Shown: piece after piece, positions 49,184-57,682 of the stretch
How positions within the stretch are numbered: position 1 is the first letter of the stretch
Layout: each line of letters starts with the position of its first letter
From: Acidobacteriota bacterium
Lineage (GTDB): Bacteria; Acidobacteriota; Terriglobia; Acidiferrales; UBA7541
Direction of reading: 5' to 3'
Assembly (NCBI GenBank): GCA_003167215.1
Contig: PMTV01000039.1
Coordinates: 89,631 to 153,630, forward strand
Length of the DNA: 64,000 nt
The notes under the pieces: generated by a model
What the model was told of the DNA's origin: nothing
What the model saw: the letters and a program-made list of their open reading frames with translations, nothing else
Database searches by the model: none
Position numbers and translations under genes: made by a program

Positions 49184-51589
49184 ATGGGAACGTTGCTGCA
49201 AGACATTCGTTACGGCCTGCGCTCGCTAAGAAAATCTTCGGGCTTTACGGCGATCGCCGTGCTCACTCTTGCGCTCGGAATCGGCGCCAACACCGCGCTC
49301 TTCTCTGTGGTGGATGCAGTACTCCTCCGTCCTTTGCAGTTCAAAAATCCCACCAGACTGGTGTGGGGCTGGGGCAATTGTCCTCTCTGTGACCAGGCCG
49401 CCGTTTCACCGTCCGACTTTTTGGATTATCGCGCGCAGAACCAATCCTTTGAACACTACGGCGCTAGGGCAGTGGGAGATTCGCTTTTCAATCTCACCGG
49501 AACCGACAAGCCCGTTCAGATCAAAGGCTCCATGATAACGGCGGGCTTCTTCGACGCCCTCGGCGTTCAACCCCGTTACGGCCGCGTGTTCACCGTTGCT
49601 GATGAAAAAACATCTGATCCCGAGGTTGTAATTCTCAGCCACCACTTGTGGCAGGAACGCTTCGGCGCAGATCCAAATGTCATCGGCAAATCGATCGCTC
49701 TCGACGGCAAGACGCGCACTGTGGTCGGCGTCCTCGGTAACGATATGCCCGTTCTCACTCAAGCTGATCTCTGGTTTCCAGCGCCTTTCGAAAATCCGGG
49801 AATGCAGACACGCCGCTCCCATTTTCTGCGGCCCATCGGCCTTCTCAAAGCTGGCGTTTCGATCTCTCAAGCGCAAGCAGAGCTGGACACCATCGCAGCT
49901 CGTATCGCAACACAATTTCCCGATACGAACAAAGGATGGAGTCAAAAACTCGAGCCCCTTCAAAGTGTTCTCGTCGGCAACGTAGGCCCTGCATTTTTGG
50001 TATTGATCGGCGCGGTCGCTCTGGTTCTCCTGATTGCATGCGCCAACATCGCCAGCCTGGTTCTCGCGCGCAATACCGTTCGCCATCGCGAGATTGCCAT
50101 CCGGAGTGCCCTGGGTGCCGGACGATTCCGTCTGGTCCGGCAATTGTTGACAGAAAGCTTGGTCCTTGCCTTGATTGGAGGCGTCGCCGGAGTCTTTGTT
50201 GCCACGGCAGGTGTGGAACTCTTAAAACAGCTCGGCCCGCAGAGTCTTCCGCGCCTCGACGAGGTAAGTGTGAACGGTGTAGTCCTCACATTCACTTTCG
50301 TGATCGCGATTTTCACCGGGCTCTTGTTTGGCCTCGGGCCCGCGTTGAAAGCGAGCCGCCGCGATTTGACCCAAAGTTTGAAGGAAGGCAGCAGCTCTGG
50401 CGATTCGCGCTCAAAACATCGTGCACACAATACGCTGGTCGTAGCGGAAGTAGCCCTGTCGCTCGTAGTGTTGATCGCTTCCGGTCTCTTACTCAACAGT
50501 TTCTGGCGTTTGATGCGTGCTCCGCTCGGGTTTGATCCCGCGAACGTCCTCACCACCGAAGTGTCGCTCCTCTCGCCGAGGTATGACGACGAGCAACGCC
50601 GCGAATCATTTTTCCGCGAACTCCAGGAACGTATACAGTCTGCGCCCGGCGCCACCAATGCCGGATTCATCTCGGAATTGCCGCTGAGCGGCGAAGGCAA
50701 CGACACGTTTTTCACCATCACCGAGCACCCGCCCGCGAACCCGAACGACTTTGAGGACGCAGATTTTCGCGTCACTGCCGGCGATTATTTTGGAGCCATG
50801 CGGATTCCGCTCTTGGCCGGGCGCAGCTTCGAGAGTCAAGATGCATCCGAAGGCCGTCAAGTTATGGTCGTCAACGAGCCGTTCGCCAAGAAGTTTTTTC
50901 CCCACGAGAGCGCCATCGGCAAGCACGTGAAATTATTTGAAGGCAAACCCCAATTCGCCACACGCGAGATCGTGGGAATCGTGGGAGGCAACAAGCACTT
51001 CGCATTGCAGGAATCCATTCGTCCGGAAATGTTCATCCCTGGTTCTCACATGAGGATGAGTGTAGTGGTACGCGGCGCGGGCGATCCCGCTATGCTTACC
51101 GCCGCGGTGCGCCAAGCCGTCCAACAGATCGATGCGGACGAAGCCACCTCCACCTTTCGCACTATGACTGATGTGGTATCCAGTTCAGCCGCGAACGACC
51201 GTTTCAACACGCTTTTGCTCGGCGCGTTTGCCGCCATTGCGTTACTGCTTACGGCCGCTGGAATTTTTGGCGTTTTGTCTTATCTGGTCACGCAACGCAC
51301 GCGGGAAATCGGTCTGCGAATGGCTCTTGGTGCGCAGCAAGCGGATGTTCTTCGCGTAATCGTAGGCCACGGATTGCGCCTTGTGCTGCTAGGTTTGTGC
51401 ATCGGTGTGGCCGGAGCCTTCGTTGCCACGCGTTGGATGTCCAGCGCACTGTTTGGCGTGAAGCCTACCGACCCGCTGACGTTCGTTGTCGTCACAGTCG
51501 TGCTTGGGGCGGTCGCGTTTCTGGCCGCGTATTTTCCCGCGCGCCGCGCCATGCGCGTCGATCCCATGGTTGCTCTGCGTTACGAATAG
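49184..51589 (+). CDS. ADOP-family duplicated orphan ABC permease (paralogue 4)
   Basis: 801 residues, the shortest of the four. It has MGTLLQDIRYGLRSL at the start and [17 protein letters not shown] at the end. A GNCPLCDQ segment in the first periplasmic domain (near residue 65) adds a close cysteine pair not present in the others. GGGAGG precedes the ATG, and the gap from paralogue 3 is 46 bases. A hairpin candidate follows the stop. Confidence 0.92.
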   Translation: MGTLLQDIRYGLRSLRKSSGFTAIAVLTLALGIGANTALFSVVDAVLLRPLQFKNPTRLVWGWGNCPLCDQAAVSPSDFLDYRAQNQSFEHYGARAVGDSLFNLTGTDKPVQIKGSMITAGFFDALGVQPRYGRVFTVADEKTSDPEVVILSHHLWQERFGADPNVIGKSIALDGKTRTVVGVLGNDMPVLTQADLWFPAPFENPGMQTRRSHFLRPIGLLKAGVSISQAQAELDTIAARIATQFPDTNKGWSQKLEPLQSVLVGNVGPAFLVLIGAVALVLLIACANIASLVLARNTVRHREIAIRSALGAGRFRLVRQLLTESLVLALIGGVAGVFVATAGVELLKQLGPQSLPRLDEVSVNGVVLTFTFVIAIFTGLLFGLGPALKASRRDLTQSLKEGSSSGDSRSKHRAHNTLVVAEVALSLVVLIASGLLLNSFWRLMRAPLGFDPANVLTTEVSLLSPRYDDEQRRESFFRELQERIQSAPGATNAGFISELPLSGEGNDTFFTITEHPPANPNDFEDADFRVTAGDYFGAMRIPLLAGRSFESQDASEGRQVMVVNEPFAKKFFPHESAIGKHVKLFEGKPQFATREIVGIVGGNKHFALQESIRPEMFIPGSHMRMSVVVRGAGDPAMLTAAVRQAVQQIDADEATSTFRTMTDVVSSSAANDRFNTLLLGAFAAIALLLTAAGIFGVLSYLVTQRTREIGLRMALGAQQADVLRVIVGHGLRLVLLGLCIGVAGAFVATRWMSSALFGVKPTDPLTFVVVTVVLGAVAFLAAYFPARRAMRVDPMVALRYE

Positions 51590-51605
51590 CCCATTAAACG
51601 CAAAA

Positions 51606-51633
51606 GGCCGCCGACGCTAATGCGCCGGTGGGC
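51606..51633 (+). terminator. candidate terminator after the permease array
   Basis: A 12-base imperfect stem (two mismatches, one G-T pair) with TAAT loop, followed by TTCTTC. It lies 16 bases after the last permease stop. The T-run is weak, so this is tentative. Confidence 0.4.
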
Positions 51634-51713
51634 TTCTTCGCACCAATCCTGTCCACAGACCTTTTTAGCCCAAGTTTGCCGCTGTACCCTGCCAGCAGAA
51701 GGGCCCAGTAGTA

Positions 51714-51863
51714 CTAAGTCGCGGTGCTGCCACGCAGGAAATGCGCGATGATCATGATGATCCCGATCACCAAAAGTATGTGGATAAACCCCACCGTCAC
51801 ATGGAAGGCGAAGAAACCTAAAAGCCAGAGAATAATCAGTATTGCTCCGATTGCCGCCAACAT
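51714..51863 (-). CDS. tiny lmo0937-family membrane protein
   Basis: 49 residues, almost all hydrophobic, forming two helices (MLAAIGAILIILWLLGFFAF and GFIHILLVIGIIMIIAHFL). AGGAGG precedes the ATG at 51863. It matches the short lmo0937/DUF5670 family found in many bacteria, with no known function, sometimes stress induced. Confidence 0.75.
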   Translation of the reverse strand: MLAAIGAILIILWLLGFFAFHVTVGFIHILLVIGIIMIIAHFLRGSTAT

Positions 51864-51983
51864 AGATTCCTCCTGGTTGTGAAATCTTCGCGAGCCTACG
51901 CCCCTTCTCTTCAGCAGGCCATACACGACTCCCGTTATAAGCCGGCCCAATTCAGTGTAGGCAACGGGTACAAATACGCCTGC

Positions 51984-53585
51984 CTACTTAGGCTTGATTT
52001 CACCCGCGGTATCAAAACCGAATTGAGGATTCTTGTACGTCCCCGTCATCTTCACCGCCACCGCTGCCCCCGCCTTCTTCCTCTTGAACAGCGGGTCCAG
52101 CGGTTTCAGAAGCGCCGATTTCATTCCCGTAGTCTCTTGCGACAATTCCGCCTCGGTTTTCAGCATTCCATGAAAATCAATTTGCTCGTTTGACAAATTG
52201 TAAGTGCCGTCCATGCGCGCCGACGCTCCCGGCACGTTAAACGACAGCTCCGAAAACTTCGCCACTCCGTCGCGCAGCTCCACGTGCCCCTTCAAATTCA
52301 ACACCACATTTTCCGGATCATCCGCGTCCGCCTGTGTTTGGGGTTTACTCTTGTCCTGCTTCTCGCCGCGCGCCCGCTCGCTCATCTCATCCACGCGCGT
52401 CTGCATGCTGGGTTTTGTAAACGCCCCTTCGCCGATTCCGAAATCCCCGCGAAGAGTAAGCTCCTGCAGAAACGGCCGTTTTTGCGGCGGTATCTCCAGG
52501 TGCGCTTTCAGGCTCGTCACGCCGTTCATGGGCGGATGTTTCGCCGTCACAAACAGCCGCAGCAAATCTTGAATGCGTCCGTTGTTCACTTCCACATCCA
52601 GCGAAGTTGTTTTTCCTTTTTGCCCCGGCTTGCCCGCCACGCTGCCCGAAGCCGCCACCGACGTCTGCAGAAACGAAGCCGCTACCTGCTTCAAAAAAAC
52701 ATCTCCATTCGTCCCGTTCACATTCGCTGAGAATTTCGAGGTCAAATGCACTTCGTGCTCGCTCTTCAGCACCTTGAAGTCGGGAATATCAATCGTGCCG
52801 CGCGCCCCAATTTCGCCCATGCGCCCGGCGAAATCTCCGGTGGAAGAAAGCGTCCCGCCGATCCCCGGAAAGATCCCCAGGTTCGCCTTCAGAAATTTGT
52901 ACCAACCCGAAACCGGAGTCGCGCCCAAATCGTCCAGATTCAAGGGCCCGAATTTCCCCTCCGAAATAATTTCTCCCGGCGGTTCCGCGTTCTGCATCGT
53001 CACGCTGTACGACCACGCACTGCTGCGCTCGTAGGATTCCACCCTCAGCGAATGCATCTCAAACTTCAGCGGCGCTTTGCCGTCCGCCCGCGCCACTTCC
53101 AGCTCTGCTCCGTCCGCCACTATTTCGCCGATACGCACCTCAGGTCTTTGGCTGGATTGCGAAGCCGAACTATTGGCGCTAATGCCTCGCAGCGGCGCAT
53201 GTACGCGCAATCCATTTAGCACTACGCGCGCGATGTAGCCGGGCCTCACGATCAGGTCCGCATACCGCGCTTCAATTGCGAGCTTTTGAATGGTGATCAC
53301 TGGCGCAGTCCCGTCCGCACTGGACGACAGGGCAAACGTCACATCCTCAGCCACGCATCCCGGGTTCGGAAAGTAAACCATGTGAAACTTCGCGAACGTC
53401 ACCTTCGCCCGAACGGTATTTTCCAGCCCTTGCGCCACGCGCCCCTGCGTAAACGGCGACTTGATCGCCACCGCAATCACCACGACGCAGGCGATCGCCA
53501 CAAACGCTGCCGCAACCCATATAGCCCAGTGAAAACGCCGCCCGCGCTCCGTCTTGCTCTTATTTCGTTTTGATTTTGCGCGCAT
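51984..53585 (-). CDS. AsmA-family envelope protein
   Basis: 533 residues: a basic cytosolic N-terminus, one membrane helix (about 21-44), then a long periplasmic region rich in beta strands. The C-terminal part has the AsmA signature, with VVLNLKGHVELRDGVAKFSELSFNVPGA and a YNLSNEQIDFHGMLKTEAELS block. AsmA-like proteins are thought to move phospholipids between the two membranes. Length is shorter than E. coli AsmA. It is divergent from the YpfJ-like gene. Confidence 0.85.
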   Translation of the reverse strand: MRAKSKRNKSKTERGRRFHWAIWVAAAFVAIACVVVIAVAIKSPFTQGRVAQGLENTVRAKVTFAKFHMVYFPNPGCVAEDVTFALSSSADGTAPVITIQKLAIEARYADLIVRPGYIARVVLNGLRVHAPLRGISANSSASQSSQRPEVRIGEIVADGAELEVARADGKAPLKFEMHSLRVESYERSSAWSYSVTMQNAEPPGEIISEGKFGPLNLDDLGATPVSGWYKFLKANLGIFPGIGGTLSSTGDFAGRMGEIGARGTIDIPDFKVLKSEHEVHLTSKFSANVNGTNGDVFLKQVAASFLQTSVAASGSVAGKPGQKGKTTSLDVEVNNGRIQDLLRLFVTAKHPPMNGVTSLKAHLEIPPQKRPFLQELTLRGDFGIGEGAFTKPSMQTRVDEMSERARGEKQDKSKPQTQADADDPENVVLNLKGHVELRDGVAKFSELSFNVPGASARMDGTYNLSNEQIDFHGMLKTEAELSQETTGMKSALLKPLDPLFKRKKAGAAVAVKMTGTYKNPQFGFDTAGEIKPK

Positions 53586-53651
53586 GTCAGAAGCCGTTCA
53601 GATTATGAAGCACGAGGCAGGACGTAAGATAGGATTCCGCTAAGAATAGGG

Positions 53652-53679
53652 TTGCCCCGGTTCGACCTTACCTTATAGT
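53652..53679 (+). promoter_or_regulatory. possible promoter upstream of the YpfJ-like gene
   Basis: TTGCCC at 53652-53657 and TATAGT at 53674-53679, spacer 16 bases, about 40 bases before the ATG. Weak -35 match; tentative. Confidence 0.4.
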
Positions 53680-53718
53680 AGATTGGTCTGAAGCGGCGAA
53701 AGTTGCCAGGAGATTTAC

Positions 53719-54567
53719 ATGCGTTGGACCCCAGGCGGAGTCAGCAACGATGTCGAAGACGACCGTTCCAGCAGCGGCGGCGGAGGTTTCCCCGGCGGCA
53801 TCCACATCGGCATCGGCGGCATACTGATCCTGCTGATCCTGAGTTTCATTTTCAAACGCGATCTGCTCACGCCTTTCTTGGGTGGCTCCTCCACCACGCA
53901 ATCCACGCAGAGCGCGCCCGCCAGCCCCGCGCAGAGCGCCTCCGAACAACGCGAAGTCCAATTCGTCTCTTTCGTCCTCGATGACGTGCAAAACACCTGG
54001 GCGAAAATCATCCCGCAATACCGTCACGCAAAACTGGTCCTCTATCGCGGCGGAATCGATTCCGCCTGTGGCCTCGCCCAGACCGCCACCGGCCCCTTTT
54101 ACTGTCCCGGTGACGAAAAGGTCTATCTCGACCTCAGCTTCTTCTCCGAACTCAAAAATCAGCTCGGCGCTTCCGGCGAATTCGCGCAGGCCTACGTAAT
54201 TGCTCACGAGATCGGCCACCACGTGCAGAAAATCACGGGCATCGAGCGAAAAGTCCGCCAGGAAGTCGAAAACAATCCGAAAATGGCCAACGCCATCTCC
54301 GTCCGCGTCGAGCTCCAAGCCGATTGCTACGCCGGAGTCTGGGCCAATTCCACCGAACAGCGCGACCTCCTCCAGCAGGGCGACGTCGAATCCGCAATGA
54401 ACGCCGCTGCCGCCGTCGGCGACGACCATCTGCAGAAAATGCAAACCGGCCGCGTCATGCCCGACAAATTCACCCACGGCACCTCCGCCCAGCGCGATTT
54501 CTGGTTCAAACGCGGATTCACCTCGGGCTCGCCAAGCTCCTGCGACACCTTCTCCTCCTCCCAATAG
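53719..54567 (+). CDS. YpfJ-family neutral zinc metallopeptidase
   Basis: 282 residues. An N-terminal MRWTPGGVSNDVEDDR block and a glycine-rich stretch lead to one membrane helix (about 33-48). The zinc-binding motif HEIGHH follows near residue 165, and RVELQADCYAGVWA gives the downstream glutamate. The DFWFKRGFTSG ending is typical. Substrates are unknown. It lies divergent from the AsmA-like gene, and two alternative hairpins follow its stop. Confidence 0.9.
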   Translation: MRWTPGGVSNDVEDDRSSSGGGGFPGGIHIGIGGILILLILSFIFKRDLLTPFLGGSSTTQSTQSAPASPAQSASEQREVQFVSFVLDDVQNTWAKIIPQYRHAKLVLYRGGIDSACGLAQTATGPFYCPGDEKVYLDLSFFSELKNQLGASGEFAQAYVIAHEIGHHVQKITGIERKVRQEVENNPKMANAISVRVELQADCYAGVWANSTEQRDLLQQGDVESAMNAAAAVGDDHLQKMQTGRVMPDKFTHGTSAQRDFWFKRGFTSGSPSSCDTFSSSQ

Positions 54568-54580
54568 CACTCGAACCTTG

Positions 54581-54619
54581 ATGCCCAAAGAGAATCACTT
54601 GGGCATTTGTGCCCCAGTG
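54581..54619 (+). promoter_or_regulatory. overlapping, mutually exclusive hairpins (attenuator-like)
   Basis: Hairpin 1: ATGCCCAA (54581-54588) pairs perfectly with TTGGGCAT (54599-54606). Hairpin 2: CACTTGGGCA (54596-54605) pairs with TGCCCCAGTG (54610-54619) in 9 of 10 positions, TTTG loop. Both use the same central TTGGGCA, so only one can form. There is no U-run after either. They lie between the YpfJ-like stop and the start at 54650. Confidence 0.5.
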
Positions 54620-54649
54620 GTATTATTCGAACTAGTTACAGATTAAGAA

Positions 54650-55297
54650 ATGCTACCGCAAATGCCAGTTAAATATCGTGGTGAAGCAAACAGCATCTCT
54701 CTCGTCCCGTCGACGTCGCACTGCAAACGCTTTTCGTCGATTTTCTTCTTAGGATTCCTTATTGCCGTCACATTGAATGCCTCTGCGCTCGCATCGTTTC
54801 AAGATCTCGAACCGGGCACGGTCAACGGCCAAATCAATCTCGTGACTAGAAATGGGACGTCGATGATTCCAGACTCAGCTACAGTGAACCTTGTCTATTG
54901 GGGCCGCTTTCACGACCTTGAACCCTCTACCGCCGGCGAGGCCTATATGGCCGAGGCCGCCAAGGTGGCCCAATCAATCGCGAAACAAACGTCAAAGGAT
55001 AAGGAGAAGATTGCACAAGAGCCAAAGGAACAAAGGGCCGACGAATTCGAAAAGTATAAACTTCGGACTGTCGATGAAGGGCTAAGAGCGGCCGCCGCCT
55101 GGTCGATTAAGCACAAGAATACGTGGCAGCTGACAACGGTCAACATCTCTCCCTCGGGCTCATGGTCGCAGGAAAATGTGAGGCCGGGACACTATAAGAT
55201 CATTGCACGGGGCAAAGTCGGAACCTTGGACGCTGAATGGGAAACTGAAGTGGATGTTAAGCCGGGCGAAACGGTTTCTGCTCCCTCACGCGCGTAA
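54650..55297 (+). CDS. hypothetical exported or membrane-anchored protein
   Basis: 215 residues. A hydrophobic segment (about 30-48) follows a basic start and looks like a late signal or anchor. The middle is a charged, lysine-rich helical stretch (about 110-145). The C-terminal 50 residues (NVRPGHYKIIARGKVGTLDAEWETEVDVKPGETVS) resemble a beta-sandwich of the carboxypeptidase-regulatory type. No family recognised. Two mutually exclusive hairpins precede it. Confidence 0.55.
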   Translation: MLPQMPVKYRGEANSISLVPSTSHCKRFSSIFFLGFLIAVTLNASALASFQDLEPGTVNGQINLVTRNGTSMIPDSATVNLVYWGRFHDLEPSTAGEAYMAEAAKVAQSIAKQTSKDKEKIAQEPKEQRADEFEKYKLRTVDEGLRAAAAWSIKHKNTWQLTTVNISPSGSWSQENVRPGHYKIIARGKVGTLDAEWETEVDVKPGETVSAPSRA

Positions 55298-55906
55298 AAG
55301 TGGGACGAGCACCCACCCCTTGAATTCAGTGGAGTCTGCACGATTTGGGGCGTCGCAAGCTCCGATCCATCGCGTTTTGACGTTGCTCAAAAACCCTTTC
55401 GACTCGAACTACTATCTTGTTCCCCAAACCCGCCACGCGAGTGGGTCGTAGGTGCGAAGATGTCCACAGCATGCGAATCCTTGAATTTCGCCAAACAACG
55501 TGCTAGCGTTTTTTGTGATTAGTTTTGGCAAATTTGGCGAAGGGCAGTCAAAGCGCACTGGCGCTCTAGCCGTCCGTCCTGCGTGCGCCTGTGCGATTGA
55601 CCTCCCCGCTTGCTCCCTGCAGCATCAATCTTCTCGGATTCTCCCAGGTCGTCGGCAGAGCTTATCCGCCTGGTCACTACGGACAGCCTCGACCAATCAC
55701 GCGAGCAGCGTTTTTCTCCCTAGGAATCTGCCTTCAACTGAGCCATTTTCTGATCCCAAAGTCGCAAGTTTAAATCGCCAAACTCAGGAAGTAGAACGCC
55801 CCGTAACTTACAGAAAACAAAGAGCGGCGAACTACTCAAATCGCCAAAATATTCAGAAATGGGAACTCGCTATTTCAGCCGTTTCCCAGGCCACTGACTG
55901 ACGCCT
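55298..55906. other. 609-base gap with no convincing gene
   Basis: No frame here has family motifs or a ribosome site; the longest (55500-55901) looks random in composition. AAATCGCCAAA occurs twice (55772-55782 and 55838-55848), with close variants at 55486 and, inverted, at 55533. The 3' part is more AT-rich than its surroundings. It could be a decayed gene or a regulatory region for the ETF-QO gene. Confidence 0.5.
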
Positions 55907-57586
55907 ATGCCCCCCGAGCGCGAACAACTCGAAGCGGATGTTTTGATCATCGGCGCGGGCCCGGCGGGGCTGGCTTGTGCGCTGCATCTCGCGAATCTAA
56001 TCGAGCAGCATACCCAGGCCAGCAAATCTCCCGCGCTCTCCGCCGAAAATATTTACGTGCTGGAAAAGGCGCGCGAAATCGGCGCGCATCAGCTTTCCGG
56101 TGCGATCATGGACGCGCGCGGCCTTCGCGAGCTCGTCCCCGACTTCGAAAAAACGGCGCCGCTCGATACGCCCGTCACCGGCGACGCCGCGTACTACTTC
56201 ACCGAAAATGATTCCTGGAAGCTGCCCATCACTCCGCCGCCTCTGCAGAATCACGGCAACTACGTTGTCTCGCTCAACAAACTGGTGAAATGGCTCGGCG
56301 GCCTGGTCGAGAAAAAAGGCGTGAATCTTTTCACCCAATTCGCCGGCAGAAACCTTTTGTACGACAAGGCCGCCGGCAGGAATGGCATCGCCGGCGTCCT
56401 TACTGAAGACAAGGGCGTGGACAAAAACGGCAAGCCCAAAGACAACTTCACACCCGGCTACGAGTTGCGCGCGAAAGTCACCGTACTGGCGGAAGGCCCG
56501 CGCGGCTCGCTCACCAAAGAGCTCGTCAACAATCTAAAACTCGACGGCCTGAATCCGCAGGTTTACGGCATTGGCATAAAAGAATTGTGGGACGTGCAGC
56601 CCGGACGCATCGATACCGGATACGTCGCGCACACGCTCGGCTGGCCGCTCAGCTCTGACTTGTACGGCGGCGGGTGGGTTTACGGCCTTCGCGACAATCG
56701 CGTTTCGCTCGGCATGGTCGTGGCCTTGGAATATCACGATCCGCTCTTCGATCCGCACGAAGCATTTCAAAAATTCAAAACCCATCCGTTCGTCAAGAAA
56801 ATCCTGGAAGGCGGCAAGCTCGTTCGCTACGGCGCAAAAACTGTTCCGTACGGCGGCTGGTATTCCATGCCGCGCTCCTACATGGACGGCGGACTCATCA
56901 TCGGTGATTCCGCCAGCCTGCTGAATTCGCAGCGCCTGAAAGGCATTCATACGGCAATCAAGAGCGGCATGCTCGCCGCTGAAACAATCTACGAAGCGCT
57001 CTGCTCCGGAGACACTTCCGAGAAAGCTCTATCCGCCTATAAGACCAAACTCGAAAATAGCTGGATCAAAAAAGAGCTTTGGGAAGTCCGTAATTTTCAC
57101 CAGGCATTTCATGGCGGCCTCTGGACCGGACTCGCAAAATCCGGAATTCAATTCATCACTGGCGGCCGCGGCCTGGTCGATCCCATGCACAGCGAAGCCG
57201 GCTACAAGGAATACGAGAAGCTGAATCGCGACCGCACCCTCGTCGATCAATCCACCCGTTTTCGCGGCGACGGCAAACTCACTTTCGACCGCCTCACCGA
57301 CGTCTATCATTCCGGAACGCGCCACGACGAAGATCAGCCCTGCCACCTCATCGTTCTCGAGCCGAATATCTGCGGCGACCGCTGCGTCCGCGAATACGGA
57401 AACCCCTGCCAATATTTTTGTCCCGCCGCGGTTTATGAAATGGTGACCGACAAAGACGGGCCAAAATTGAAGATCAGCGCCGCAAACTGCGTCCACTGCA
57501 AAACCTGCGATATCGCCGACCCCTACCAGATCATCAACTGGGTCCCGCCAGAGGGTGGCGGCGGCCCCAACTACGAAGGAATGTAA
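55907..57586 (+). CDS. electron transfer flavoprotein:ubiquinone oxidoreductase
   Basis: 559 residues. The FAD-binding N-terminus reads DVLIIGAGPAGLACALHL, with HQLSGAIMDARGL downstream. The C-terminal [4Fe-4S] domain has CGDRCVREYGNPCQYFCPAAVYEM and NCVHCKTCDIADP, ending WVPPEGGGGPNYEGM, the ETF-QO hallmark. It passes electrons from EtfBA to the quinone pool at the membrane. Its partners are encoded at 39638-41529, about 14 kb away. Confidence 0.96.
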   Translation: MPPEREQLEADVLIIGAGPAGLACALHLANLIEQHTQASKSPALSAENIYVLEKAREIGAHQLSGAIMDARGLRELVPDFEKTAPLDTPVTGDAAYYFTENDSWKLPITPPPLQNHGNYVVSLNKLVKWLGGLVEKKGVNLFTQFAGRNLLYDKAAGRNGIAGVLTEDKGVDKNGKPKDNFTPGYELRAKVTVLAEGPRGSLTKELVNNLKLDGLNPQVYGIGIKELWDVQPGRIDTGYVAHTLGWPLSSDLYGGGWVYGLRDNRVSLGMVVALEYHDPLFDPHEAFQKFKTHPFVKKILEGGKLVRYGAKTVPYGGWYSMPRSYMDGGLIIGDSASLLNSQRLKGIHTAIKSGMLAAETIYEALCSGDTSEKALSAYKTKLENSWIKKELWEVRNFHQAFHGGLWTGLAKSGIQFITGGRGLVDPMHSEAGYKEYEKLNRDRTLVDQSTRFRGDGKLTFDRLTDVYHSGTRHDEDQPCHLIVLEPNICGDRCVREYGNPCQYFCPAAVYEMVTDKDGPKLKISAANCVHCKTCDIADPYQIINWVPPEGGGGPNYEGM

Positions 57587-57682
57587 AACTCAAGGTCATG
57601 AGAAAAAATAGGCCTGTCATCCCGAGCGAGGCCGACTTTCGGCCGACGAGGGACCTGCTTTGCTTTTTATCACGCGGGAGGA

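Noticed and set aside
55500..55901. 133-codon open frame
   Set aside because: No ribosome site, no motif, no hydrophobic or helical pattern; looks like chance.
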